64,000 bases of DNA, from assembly GCA_003247575.1 (NCBI GenBank), contig QJZC01000028.1, positions 102,096 to 166,095 of the forward strand. The letters run 5' to 3'. Positions 23,799 through 30,893 of the stretch are shown here, one piece after another. The stretch comes from Pseudomonadota bacterium (lineage in GTDB: Bacteria > Myxococcota_A > UBA9160 > SZUA-336). The translations under genes were made by a program, and so were the position numbers. The notes beneath the pieces were generated by a model that was not told the origin of the DNA, did not search any database, and worked only from the letters and a program-made list of their open reading frames with translations. The stretch's first letter is position 1, and every line of letters begins with the position of its first letter.

Positions 23799-24938
23799 AT
23801 GGATCGCGAAAGACTGCACCGCCTATTGCGTTTGGGCTTCGAGAAGGGTGCTTCCGACATTCACTTTCAGGTCGGATGCCTCCCGCTCTATCGCTTCAAC
23901 GGCGAGCTCGTCGAGCTGCGCTTCAAGGTGCTCGAACCGAGCGACACCGAAGCCATGAGCCGGATTCTGATCGGAGGCGATCCCGAGCGGCAGCTCGAAG
24001 GAGCATCCGAGATTGATCTCGCCTACGAGATCCCAGACGAAGGACGTTTCCGCGTCAACATCTCGCGCGAGCGGCGCTCGTACAACATCGTGCTGCGCGT
24101 GATCCCGATCGAGATCAAATCGTTCGACGAGCTCAATCTCCCGGGGATTCTGGCCAAGATCGCCGACATCCGGCGGGGCTTGGTGCTCGTCACGGGCGCC
24201 ACCGGGATGGGCAAGTCGACGACCTTGGCCACGATGATCGAGCAGGTCAACAAGACGCGAAAATGCAAGATCATCACCATCGAAGACCCGGTCGAGTTCA
24301 TCTTTCGTCATGAGCGCGCAATCATCACGCAGCGAGAGGTGGGCACGGACACACCGAGCTTCCCGGCAGCACTGCGCGCTGCGCTGCGCCAGGATCCGGA
24401 CGTCATCATGGTGGGCGAGATCCGCGACAAGGAGACAGTAGACACCGCCCTCAAGGCGGCAGAAACCGGCCACGCGGTCTTCTCGTCGATTCACACATCC
24501 GACGTCGCCAGCTCGATTCGACGCATCGTGAGCTTCTTTCCCGCAGAGGAAGCACACCAGGTTCGAGATCGCCTCGCCGACAACGTGCAAGCGATCATCT
24601 CCCTACGCTTGCTCCCCAACAAGAAGGGCAATGGTCGCGTGCCTGCAGTCGAGCTGATGCGCATGACGCGCTCGCTGCAGAGCTGTCTGCGCCACGACAA
24701 GCTCGACGAGATCTCCGGACACATCGCTCGCGGGCGTGAACACATGCAGATGCAAACCTTCGATCAGCACTTGCTGGACTTGTACCAAGCCGGAAAGGTC
24801 AGCCTGGATGTCGCGTCGACCGCCGCCTCGAACCCGCGCGACTTTGCTACGCAGCTAGCTCTCGAAGGTGACGAACCCTCGATCGACGCTCCGGAGGATC
24901 CGGGCACCGTGGAGATCGGGGACGACGAGCGATTCTAG
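23799..24938 (+). CDS. pilT: Twitching motility ATPase, PilT/PilU family
   Basis: 379 residues. All motifs of a type IV pilus retraction ATPase are visible: N-terminal GASDIHF, Walker A GATGMGKST (133-141), the Asp box TIEDPVEF, Walker B DPDVIMVGEIRD (199-210) and the His box AAETGHAVFSSIHTSDV. The C-terminal tail is acidic. It powers pilus depolymerisation at the inner membrane. Which of PilT or PilU it is cannot be decided. No other pilus gene is next to it; a sensor kinase follows by 15 bp, suggesting co-transcription. Confidence 0.88.
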   Translation: MDRERLHRLLRLGFEKGASDIHFQVGCLPLYRFNGELVELRFKVLEPSDTEAMSRILIGGDPERQLEGASEIDLAYEIPDEGRFRVNISRERRSYNIVLRVIPIEIKSFDELNLPGILAKIADIRRGLVLVTGATGMGKSTTLATMIEQVNKTRKCKIITIEDPVEFIFRHERAIITQREVGTDTPSFPAALRAALRQDPDVIMVGEIRDKETVDTALKAAETGHAVFSSIHTSDVASSIRRIVSFFPAEEAHQVRDRLADNVQAIISLRLLPNKKGNGRVPAVELMRMTRSLQSCLRHDKLDEISGHIARGREHMQMQTFDQHLLDLYQAGKVSLDVASTAASNPRDFATQLALEGDEPSIDAPEDPGTVEIGDDERF

Positions 24939-24953
24939 GAGAAGCGACCTTCC

Positions 24954-26183
24954 ATGGAGATCCTCGCGCTCTACGCGTCGCCCGAGTCGCTCACCACCGC
25001 CTTGGCGGCTGGCGCCCGACACCTGGCCGCAGCCGTGGACGGATTCGCGTTGATCTATCAAACGAACTCCGATGACGAGCCGGACGGCTGGGCCGGTTTC
25101 ACCTGCGCGAAGGATGCGGAGATCGCCGGAGCAGCACTCGCAAGCTTCCGCTCCGAGACATGCTCTTCCGAGCGTCCCCTACGCTGCGAGGCCCCGCAAG
25201 ACCCACCGCGCATCTGGGCGCGCGCCGCGGGCGGAATCTATGGATTCCCACTACGCCACGACTCACATGCGCGCGGCGTCGCAATCGTCGGCTGCCCGGG
25301 CCCATGGCCCCGCATGCGCAGCGCGGAGTTCGAATCCACGCTGCGACAGATCGCACTGGTCCTCGATCACCACGCTGTGTCGAGCTCCGGAGGCGTAGCC
25401 AGCGATCCCTCGGACGAGCTACTCAAGCTGAGCGAGCAGCTGCTTGCTCAGGACATCGAGCTCATCAAGCAGGACGAGAAGCTCGAAGAGGTCGAGCGGC
25501 TCAAGTCGGACCTGATCGAGAAGATGTCACACGAGCTCGGAACACCGTTGCAGCGAATCACCGAGCGCGTCATCTCAGTGCTCGCCACCCAGCACGAAAA
25601 TCTGTCCGACGCCGCGCGCATCTCGCTCCGCGAAGCTCTCGACGAGGGACAAGCGCTGACACGTACGCTTCAGAACATCCTCGATCTGTGGCGACTGAAG
25701 CAGCGCGCAGTCCGAGTCGAGAATCAGGACGTGAACCTGTCCGACGTCGTGGACGAAGCGATCTTCAACGTCCGTGACCGCCTGCGCAAGGGAGTCACCC
25801 TGCAGAAGAAGGTTGCCCCGGAGCTTCCCAAGGTTCGAACCGACCTGCAGAAGCTGAACCAGATCCTCTTTCAGGTGCTCGACAACGCGGTCAAGTTCAC
25901 TCTCAAGGGGCGCATCGAGCTGGATCTGAGCGTCGAGGACGGACAGCTTCTCTGCTTGATCACGGACACGGGGATCGGTATCGCGGCAGACGACTCGACG
26001 GAGGTCTTCGAGGAGTTCTTCCAGGTGGACAACTCCGCAGACAGTCGCTTTCGCGGTTCTGGGCTGGGCCTGACGCTCGCCAAGGCACTCATCGAGCTCC
26101 TCGGAGGGGCGCTCTCGCTATCTAGCGAGATCGGCCAGGGAACGCGGTTCAGCTTCACGCTCCCGGTCGCCGTCTCGAAGTAA
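24954..26183 (+). CDS. Soluble sensor histidine kinase with GAF-like N-terminus
   Basis: 409 residues from ATG 24954, with AGGAGAAG upstream. There is no transmembrane helix. Residues 1-140 look like a small GAF-type sensor, then a coiled coil (about 155-190), HisKA with the phospho-acceptor His 193 (EKMSHELGTPLQ) and a HATPase_c domain (N-box LDNAVKFT, G1 DTGIGI, G2 GSGLGL). Directly after pilT, so it may tune pilus or surface behaviour; that is inference. No response regulator gene is adjacent. Confidence 0.85.
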   Translation: MEILALYASPESLTTALAAGARHLAAAVDGFALIYQTNSDDEPDGWAGFTCAKDAEIAGAALASFRSETCSSERPLRCEAPQDPPRIWARAAGGIYGFPLRHDSHARGVAIVGCPGPWPRMRSAEFESTLRQIALVLDHHAVSSSGGVASDPSDELLKLSEQLLAQDIELIKQDEKLEEVERLKSDLIEKMSHELGTPLQRITERVISVLATQHENLSDAARISLREALDEGQALTRTLQNILDLWRLKQRAVRVENQDVNLSDVVDEAIFNVRDRLRKGVTLQKKVAPELPKVRTDLQKLNQILFQVLDNAVKFTLKGRIELDLSVEDGQLLCLITDTGIGIAADDSTEVFEEFFQVDNSADSRFRGSGLGLTLAKALIELLGGALSLSSEIGQGTRFSFTLPVAVSK

Positions 26184-26246
26184 GTGTTCTCCGCAGAGCG
26201 GCAGTAGGCGCAGCTCCGCTCACCGGGCGCGCCACACTTTCCTTCT

Positions 26247-26299
26247 CTCGACCCTGAAGACTCGACCCTGAAGACTCGACCCTGAGACTCGACCCTGAG
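26247..26299. repeat. Short tandem repeat of a 13/14-bp unit
   Basis: Four head-to-tail copies of CTCGACCCTGA(A)GA are found at 26247-26260, 26261-26274, 26275-26287 and 26288-26299, between the sensor kinase and rpoZ (convergent genes). The first two are identical 14-mers; the third lacks one A. Probable slippage repeat; it may vary between strains. Confidence 0.85.
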
Positions 26300-26398
26300 C
26301 CGCGAGGCCATCGCTAGCCGACGATGCGACGGGGGTACACCACCTCGAGTGAAAGCTCGGGTGGCTGGAGCCAGCTCTCAGAGGGCTGCTCCAACGCG

Positions 26399-26608
26399 TC
26401 AGGTCTGCGGCGAGTCCTCGGGCATGTCGAGCGCCACGTGTCCAGCTGCGATCTCTCGTAGCGAGACGACGACGGCGCGGTTCTCGTCCGCCTTCACCAG
26501 AGGTCGCGCTCCACGCATGATCTGCTTCGCGCGAATGGCCGCCATCAGCACGAGGCTGAATCGGTTCCCAACCCTCTCGGTGCAATCCTCGATCGTGATC
26601 CGGGCCAT
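26399..26608 (-). CDS. rpoZ: RNA polymerase omega subunit
   Basis: 69 residues, MARITIEDC then NRFSLVLMAAIRAKQI, the conserved omega core that clamps the beta-prime C-terminus. The second of two nearby ATGs (26608) is chosen because AGGAGG sits six bases before it, while it abuts the first ATG directly. It stands alone, without the usual gmk upstream or spoT downstream. Confidence 0.93.
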   Translation of the reverse strand: MARITIEDCTERVGNRFSLVLMAAIRAKQIMRGARPLVKADENRAVVVSLREIAAGHVALDMPEDSPQT

Positions 26609-26799
26609 CGACATCCTCCTCGGGTCCGCGGCGAGTTTCTAGCGTACGCGAGCGGGAGGCTACCAGGTCCGCTCGGGGCGTCAATGGACCGCACACGAAT
26701 TCAAGCGCCGCTGTGGAGCCGTCTCCGCCTTGCATCCACCCCAACCAGGCGTCGGTCGAGATACCGGTCGGCCGGGTCACCCGAGCGCAGATGCGAAGA

Positions 26800-26829
26800 G
26801 GCCCCCGGTCGCGGCTGCGACCGGGGGCC
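26800..26829 (-). terminator. Strong hairpin terminator of the histone-like gene
   Basis: Perfect 13-bp stem GGCCCCCGGTCGC / GCGACCGGGGGCC with a 4-base loop, 22 bp past the stop of the gene at 26852 on the minus strand, followed there by a short pyrimidine-rich TCTTC. Probable intrinsic terminator. Confidence 0.75.
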
Positions 26830-26851
26830 CTTCCGATTACCTCGGGATCGG

Positions 26852-27163
26852 CTAGCGGCTCGCTACCCTTCGCCGAGTGGCCTTCTTGCGACGAGTCGCC
26901 TTCTTGCGACGGGTCGCCTTCTTCCTCACGGCCTTCTTGCGGCGGCCAGCCTTCTTGCGCCCGGCCTTCTTGCGAGTCGCCTTCTTCCGGGTGGCCTTCT
27001 TCCGACCAACCTTCTTCCGCGCTGCCTTCTTACGGGCGGCCTTCTTGCGAGTCGCCTTCTTGCGCCCAGCCTTCTTGCGGCCGGCCTTCTTCCGGGTTGC
27101 CTTCTTGCGCGTCGCCTTCTTACGTGTGGCCTTCTTACGCGTCGCCTTCTTGCGAGCTGCCAT
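26852..27163 (-). CDS. Histone H1-like, Arg/Lys-repeat DNA-binding protein
   Basis: 103 residues almost wholly built of a pentapeptide A-(T/G/A)-R-K-K repeated about 18 times, with an ARRR-rich end. There is no folded domain. Composition resembles bacterial H1-like proteins (Chlamydia Hc, Bordetella BpH1) and the tails of some HU proteins, so it is probably nucleoid- or RNA-binding (inference). ATG 27163 has GGGGGGTG eight bases upstream. A TTGACA promoter lies about 270 bp upstream, implying a long leader, and a strong terminator follows. Confidence 0.8.
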   Translation of the reverse strand: MAARKKATRKKATRKKATRKKATRKKAGRKKAGRKKATRKKAARKKAARKKVGRKKATRKKATRKKAGRKKAGRRKKAVRKKATRRKKATRRKKATRRRVASR

Positions 27164-27431
27164 TCTTTACACCCCCCAATTGATTTTGAAGAACGAGCAT
27201 CTTGGTTCGATCACCGAGACACCCGACCCCGCCAGCCTCACCTACGTCTCTCGAGAAGTCCCTCTGATCTCGCTTCATCCGGCGCTGCCCGACTCGAACT
27301 CGCTAGCACGAACAACCCGCTGCAACATGCCTTGGACTGATCTGGCCAAACGCTCGAACGATGTCAGCGACGTATCGACTCGACGAGAGAATTCCCGATA
27401 CGAAACGCGAGGTTTCACTGTCGGTTGGCAG

Positions 27432-27461
27432 ACAGTAGGCATTCTCTGCTCGAAGTGTCAA
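27432..27461 (-). promoter_or_regulatory. Sigma-70-type promoter for the histone-like gene
   Basis: Reading the minus strand, a perfect -35 TTGACA (27456-27461) is followed after 18 bp by TACTGT (27432-27437). It lies just after a terminator for the preceding minus-strand transcript and about 270 bp before the H1-like start. The -10 matches only half of TATAAT. Confidence 0.55.
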
Positions 27462-27472
27462 CAGAATCAGAA

Positions 27473-27510
27473 CAAAAAAGCGCACCGACAGCCTTGACCG
27501 TCGGTGCGCT
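27473..27510 (-). terminator. Intrinsic terminator with U-tract, minus strand
   Basis: Stem AGCGCACCGAC (27479-27489) / GTCGGTGCGCT (27500-27510), 11 bp, loop 10; on the minus strand it is followed by six Ts (27473-27478). It ends a minus-strand transcript that must start upstream, either from the bS22-like gene at 27983 or from an unlabelled small RNA. Confidence 0.85.
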
Positions 27511-27884
27511 GAAGGTCTGCGTTTGCTGAATTGGAAACTCTCGAGTTCCAGATTGGAGTCCGAAGCGCGAGACCTCTCGCTTCAGAACTCCTTTTTCCAA
27601 CGTCGAAACGTACACGTGCACGCATCAGCACGTGTGCATGTCCGCAGATCGTTGGTGGTCGGTGCTACGCCCCTCCAGCCCACGACTCATCCGTCGTCGC
27701 ACTGGAGATGGCTGCCTCGCACGAGCGAGCAAGATCGCCCGTCGTTCCAATCCGCTAGGCAAAAAGCTCCACGCCGATCACCACTACCCGGGCAGGAACG
27801 ACCCAGGTAGTCACGCGAGCAGGAAAGGTGCGAGTCGCAGCGTCACCCATTGGCGTCGTTCGTCATGAGTGTGCCGCGACATCC
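27511..27884. other. Structured non-coding region with several hairpins (possible small RNA or 3' UTR)
   Basis: About 374 bp without a credible gene between the bS22-like gene and its downstream terminator. It holds a row of hairpins: 27532-27550 (TGGAAACTC / GAGTTCCA), 27555-27591, 27612-27635 (ACACGTGC / GCACGTGT) and 27784-27810 (CTACCCGGG / CCCAGGTAG). None of the signatures of tmRNA, SRP RNA or RNase P RNA was found. Confidence 0.5.
27555..27596 (+). terminator. Hairpin plus T5, plus-strand intrinsic terminator
   Basis: GGAGT/ACTCC, then GAAGC/GCTTC, then GAG/CTC form an interrupted 13-bp stem (27555-27591), followed on the plus strand by TTTTT (27592-27596). It faces opposite to the terminator at 27473-27510, yet no plus-strand gene is recognised upstream; an antisense or small RNA may end here. 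Confidence 0.55.
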
Positions 27885-27983
27885 CTACTTACCCCGCTTC
27901 CGCTTGTGGCGGTTCCTCGCGCGTAGCTTCTTGTGCTTGTGCTTCCGCATCTTCTTGCGGCGCTTCTTGATCACACTTCCCAT
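27885..27983 (-). CDS. AURKAIP1/COX24-domain mini-protein, bS22-like ribosomal protein
   Basis: 32 residues starting MGSVIKKRRKKMRKHKHKKL and ending RKRGK; 19 of the 32 are Lys, Arg or His. The start MGSVIKKRRKxM..KKHRKL is the DUF1713/COX24 signature shared with mycobacterial bS22, a small-subunit protein, and with the mitochondrial factor AURKAIP1. ATG 27983 has GGGAG seven bases upstream. It has its own promoter at 28011-28038. It probably binds 16S rRNA (inference by family). Confidence 0.85.
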   Translation of the reverse strand: MGSVIKKRRKKMRKHKHKKLRARNRHKRKRGK

Positions 27984-28010
27984 GGTCGGCTCCCTATCGC
28001 GACGGGCGCG

Positions 28011-28038
28011 ATGGTATACCGAGGCGAAGCGTTGTCAA
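28011..28038 (-). promoter_or_regulatory. Sigma-70-type promoter of the bS22-like gene
   Basis: On the minus strand TTGACA (28033-28038) and TACCAT (28011-28016) are 16 bp apart. The predicted start point is about 20 bases before the ATG at 27983. The -35 box overlaps the 3' end of the TPR gene. Confidence 0.6.
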
Positions 28039-28532
28039 GCCGCGGGGGCTGCTCCCGGGGGCGGCACTCGCTCGATCGCCGCGGCCACGCGGGCCTGGAG
28101 ACGCCCGAGCAACCGGTTTGCAAGATGCTCCCTTGGCAGAAAGCGAAGCGGAGGCCGGCGCCGTACCCCAAATCGATCGAGCATCGACCGTAGCTCCGCA
28201 GCTTCGGGATCGACCATCAGACCACGCTTCAGATACCGGATCGCCTCGGCCTTGAATCCGAACGCGTCATAGATCCGGGCCAGGTTGAGATACAGATCCG
28301 GGTTGTAGAACTCCTCGCGGACGGCACCGCGCGCCAACTCGACTGCACCCAGGAACTGGCCCCGAATCAGTGCCAGACCGAGGGCGTAGGCCGACCGATA
28401 CGCAGCCACCTGAGGGGCCGCAAGATACGCACGGCTCAAGTGTTCGTAGGCTTCGGAATGGACGCCTTGCTGAAGCAAGCGAAGACCCTGCTGATAGTGT
28501 TCCTGTGGGTCGAGCCCTGACTGGTCCGGCAT
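28035..28532 (-). CDS. TPR-repeat protein
   Basis: 165 residues from ATG 28532; a GTG at 28559 would add nine. Three tetratricopeptide-like helix pairs are visible (HYQQGLRLLQQGVHSEAYEHL; YALGLALIRGQFLGAVELA; LYLNLARIYDAFGFKAEAIRYL), then a basic tail with RRRPPLRFLPREH. There is no signal peptide, so it is probably a cytoplasmic adaptor. It lies between khpA and the bS22-like gene on the same strand. Partner unknown. Confidence 0.75.
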   Translation of the reverse strand: MPDQSGLDPQEHYQQGLRLLQQGVHSEAYEHLSRAYLAAPQVAAYRSAYALGLALIRGQFLGAVELARGAVREEFYNPDLYLNLARIYDAFGFKAEAIRYLKRGLMVDPEAAELRSMLDRFGVRRRPPLRFLPREHLANRLLGRLQARVAAAIERVPPPGAAPAA

Positions 28533-28678
28533 GGGGAGGGCATCCTCTCGAGCGATCACGTACCGCCGTTCCCTGCCTTATCGGAGTCCTGGGTGGAGAC
28601 CTGAGATCACGCAGTTCAGGGGCAACGCGGACGCAGCGGCGCAGGCTCGACTCCACCTACATGCAGCTCGACAGGAGC

Positions 28679-28712
28679 TATGGGCCCCATTCTTTAAGGA
28701 GCATATGGGCCC
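28679..28712. repeat. 9-bp direct repeat upstream of the TPR gene
   Basis: TATGGGCCC occurs at 28679-28687 and 28704-28712, 25 bp apart, in the region that should hold the TPR gene promoter. It could be a pair of operator half-sites; equally it may be chance. Confidence 0.35.
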
Positions 28713-28772
28713 GATGCTTGAGAAAGGGAACCTGCCCAGCGGAGGGAAAGCGCTTCGCTGCGGACACGCCGC

Positions 28773-28811
28773 AAAAAAGACGTGCGCCGACGGAAGCCCG
28801 CCGGCGCACGT
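28773..28811 (-). terminator. Intrinsic terminator of khpA
   Basis: Stem ACGTGCGCCG (28780-28789) / CGGCGCACGT (28802-28811), with six Ts on the minus strand at 28773-28778, 33 bp past the khpA stop. Confidence 0.9.
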
Positions 28812-28843
28812 GCAATTCGATCGATGCTCCTGTCGGAGCGGCG

Positions 28844-29077
28844 CTATTGCTCGATGATCTCGAGGATGTAGCGCTTGTTCTCCTTACCACTGGCCGCTGC
28901 GAGAATCGTACGGATTGCCGACGCGTGCGCGCCCCCCTTTCCGATGACCTTGCCCAGATCCTCCTTGGCCACGTTCAGCTCGATCACATGGGCATGGCTA
29001 CCCTGGACTTCCGAGATATCGACCGCTTCAGGTCGGTCCACCAATGCCTCGACGATCATTTCCACTAGATCTCTCAT
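28844..29077 (-). CDS. khpA: KH-domain RNA-binding protein KhpA
   Basis: 77 residues from ATG 29077 with GGGAG seven bases before it; the longer frame to 29170 has no such support. It starts MRDLVEMIVEALVD and contains a type II KH fold with the GxxG loop in VIGKGGAHASAIR. KhpA binds RNA, often with KhpB/Jag, and affects cell size and division in other bacteria. It usually sits between rpsP and rimM; here it stands alone with its own terminator. Confidence 0.9.
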   Translation of the reverse strand: MRDLVEMIVEALVDRPEAVDISEVQGSHAHVIELNVAKEDLGKVIGKGGAHASAIRTILAAASGKENKRYILEIIEQ

Positions 29078-29279
29078 CGCGCACTCCCGCAGCTTCTGCG
29101 AGGAACGCCGAAGACGGACACCCCGTCCCCGATATCCCCCCACTTGTTGTTCACGCTCGGCTCGCCGCATTCGGAACCATGCAATGCGTGCTCACCGCAT
29201 CTCTCGCATGGATAATGCTACTACAAAACTACCACGTGACCACAACAGGAAAGTGTGCAGTGACCGAAAAATTCTAGTT

Positions 29280-29891
29280 CTACGAGATATTCATCTCGCC
29301 TCGCCTCTGCAGGAAGTGGTGGACGTACTTCCCGATGATGTCGACTTCGAGATTCACTCGATCCCCGAGCGCGAGCTCCCCCAGGGTCGTCACGGCGAGC
29401 GTATGCGGGATAAGCGCTACATCGAATCCATCTGGCAGAACGCCGACAACCGTCAAGGACACCCCATCTATCGTCACGGACCCTTTCGGTACCAGGTACC
29501 CCGCGACTTGGGCGTCGCAGGCTACGCCCAGGCGGACGTCATCCCCTGTGCGCTCGTAGCGAACGACCGAGCCACAGCCATCCACATGCCCCTGCACGAT
29601 GTGGCCGTCCAGGCGCCCGGACGCCGGGAGTGCGCGCTCCAGGTTGAGACGCGCACCGACCTCCTTGCTCCCCAGAGCCGTCCGCTCCAGGGTCTCTGGA
29701 ATGGCCTCGAATGCGAGCGTCGTCTCACCCCGCGACACTACGGTCAGGCAGCACCCGTTGACCGCGACACTCGCGCCGAGCTCGACCCCTTCCAAGAAGC
29801 CGCTGCCGACTTCTACCTCGAGCGCGAAGACCTCCCCTTTCCGACGCATCGCGTGGAGGATTCCAACTCGCTCGACGATCCCTGTGAACAC
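29280..29891 (-). CDS. ribE: Riboflavin synthase, alpha chain
   Basis: 203 residues from GTG 29891. The MFTGIVE start and two tandem lumazine-binding domains are clear: NGCCLTV in the first and VSLTVVGV in the second, with GHIVQGHVDG between them. It dismutates two 6,7-dimethyl-8-ribityllumazine molecules into riboflavin. It is the last gene of the long minus-strand run, 9 bp after glpX; other rib genes are not in the window. Confidence 0.95.
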   Translation of the reverse strand: MFTGIVERVGILHAMRRKGEVFALEVEVGSGFLEGVELGASVAVNGCCLTVVSRGETTLAFEAIPETLERTALGSKEVGARLNLERALPASGRLDGHIVQGHVDGCGSVVRYERTGDDVRLGVACDAQVAGYLVPKGSVTIDGVSLTVVGVLPDGFDVALIPHTLAVTTLGELALGDRVNLEVDIIGKYVHHFLQRRGEMNIS

Positions 29892-29900
29892 TCGACGAGC

Positions 29901-30857
29901 CTAGAGCAACTTGTGACGGAAGTTGTGCTCGGCCTCGATGTAGCGAACGGTCATGGTGCGACTACGCATCACGACACTCTGCGTGAGCGCACCCTGCGCG
30001 CGAAAGCGGACTCCCTTGAGGAAGTTCCCCGAGGTGACGCCAGTCGCCGCGAACATGACGTCGCCGCGAGCAAGGCAGTCCATCGTGAGCTTGGCCTGAA
30101 CGTCCCGCATGCCCATCGCCTTGGCACGCTCTGCTTCCCGCTCGTTGCGCGGCATCAGCCGACCCTGGATCTCACCGCCGATACAGCGCAGTGCAGCGGC
30201 AGCGATCACACCCTCGGGCGCCCCCCCGATTCCCATCAGCACGTCGACGGGTTGTTCGCGGCTGCACGTGGCAATCGCAGCCGACACGTCCCCATCCTTG
30301 ATCAGCATGATGCGCGAACCAGCCTGCCGAACCTCCTCGATCAGCTTCTCGTGGCGGGGGCGGTCCAGGATCACGACGGTCAGCTCATCGACTGGAACCC
30401 CCTTTGCTTCGGCAACGCGTTGAAGATTCTCCGTAGGCCCCTTGTCGATGTCGATCGCACCGCGGGCTTCCGGCCCTACGGCGAGCTTGTCCATGTAGGT
30501 ATCGGGCGCGTGCAGGAACCCCTCCTCCTCTGCGGCCGCGATCACCGAGAGTGCGCTCGGTCCACCCGTTGCGCAGATCGTGGTTCCCTCGAGGGGGTCC
30601 AGTGCCAACTCGACCTTGGGACCACCCCCCATTCCGACCTTCTCACCGATGTAGAGCATGGGCGCTTCGTCGCGCTCACCTTCGCCAATGACGACGGTAG
30701 CATCCATCTCGATCCGGTTGAGCGCGTTCCGCATCGCGTCCACCGCCGCCTGGTCGGCAGCAGTCTCATCGCCCCGTCCCATGAGGCGTGCCGAGCTTAG
30801 GGCTGCGGCTTCTGTCGTCCGCACGAGCTCCAGCGCGAGATTGCGATCCATGGTCAT
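29901..30857 (-). CDS. glpX: Class II fructose-1,6-bisphosphatase
   Basis: 318 residues, MTMDRNLALELVR start at ATG 30857 with AAGGAG six bases upstream. Metal and substrate motifs of the GlpX family: GEGERDEAPML, DPLEGTT and a downstream GIGGAPEGV. It converts fructose-1,6-bisphosphate to fructose-6-phosphate in gluconeogenesis. It lies 36 bp after thrC; this thrC-glpX adjacency also suggests one transcript. Confidence 0.95.
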   Translation of the reverse strand: MTMDRNLALELVRTTEAAALSSARLMGRGDETAADQAAVDAMRNALNRIEMDATVVIGEGERDEAPMLYIGEKVGMGGGPKVELALDPLEGTTICATGGPSALSVIAAAEEEGFLHAPDTYMDKLAVGPEARGAIDIDKGPTENLQRVAEAKGVPVDELTVVILDRPRHEKLIEEVRQAGSRIMLIKDGDVSAAIATCSREQPVDVLMGIGGAPEGVIAAAALRCIGGEIQGRLMPRNEREAERAKAMGMRDVQAKLTMDCLARGDVMFAATGVTSGNFLKGVRFRAQGALTQSVVMRSRTMTVRYIEAEHNFRHKLL

Positions 30858-30893
30858 CCCCTGCTCCTTCTTGGCTGGGCTCGGCGGCCCGCC

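Noticed and set aside
26852..27163. Regular 15-bp repeats considered as a CRISPR-like array
   Set aside because: Units are contiguous, have no spacers and encode a coherent peptide repeat.
26877..27497. Plus-strand frame with hydrophobic Phe/Leu repeats
   Set aside because: It is the antisense shadow of the Arg/Lys repeat gene (lysine codons read backwards as Phe/Leu).
27415..27621. 68-codon minus-strand frame in the structured region
   Set aside because: It runs through an intrinsic terminator and has no ribosome-binding site or family match.
27511..27884. tmRNA, 4.5S RNA, 6S RNA or RNase P RNA
   Set aside because: No tRNA-like ends, no GGAAGG-type SRP loop and no RNase P core words were found.
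29044..29277. 77-codon plus-strand frame between khpA and ribE
   Set aside because: No ribosome-binding site, no homology pattern, mixed composition; the region more likely carries the khpA leader.
28875..30800. Long plus-strand frame (about 641 codons) across khpA, ribE and glpX
   Set aside because: Antisense to three well-supported genes, with no recognisable domain.
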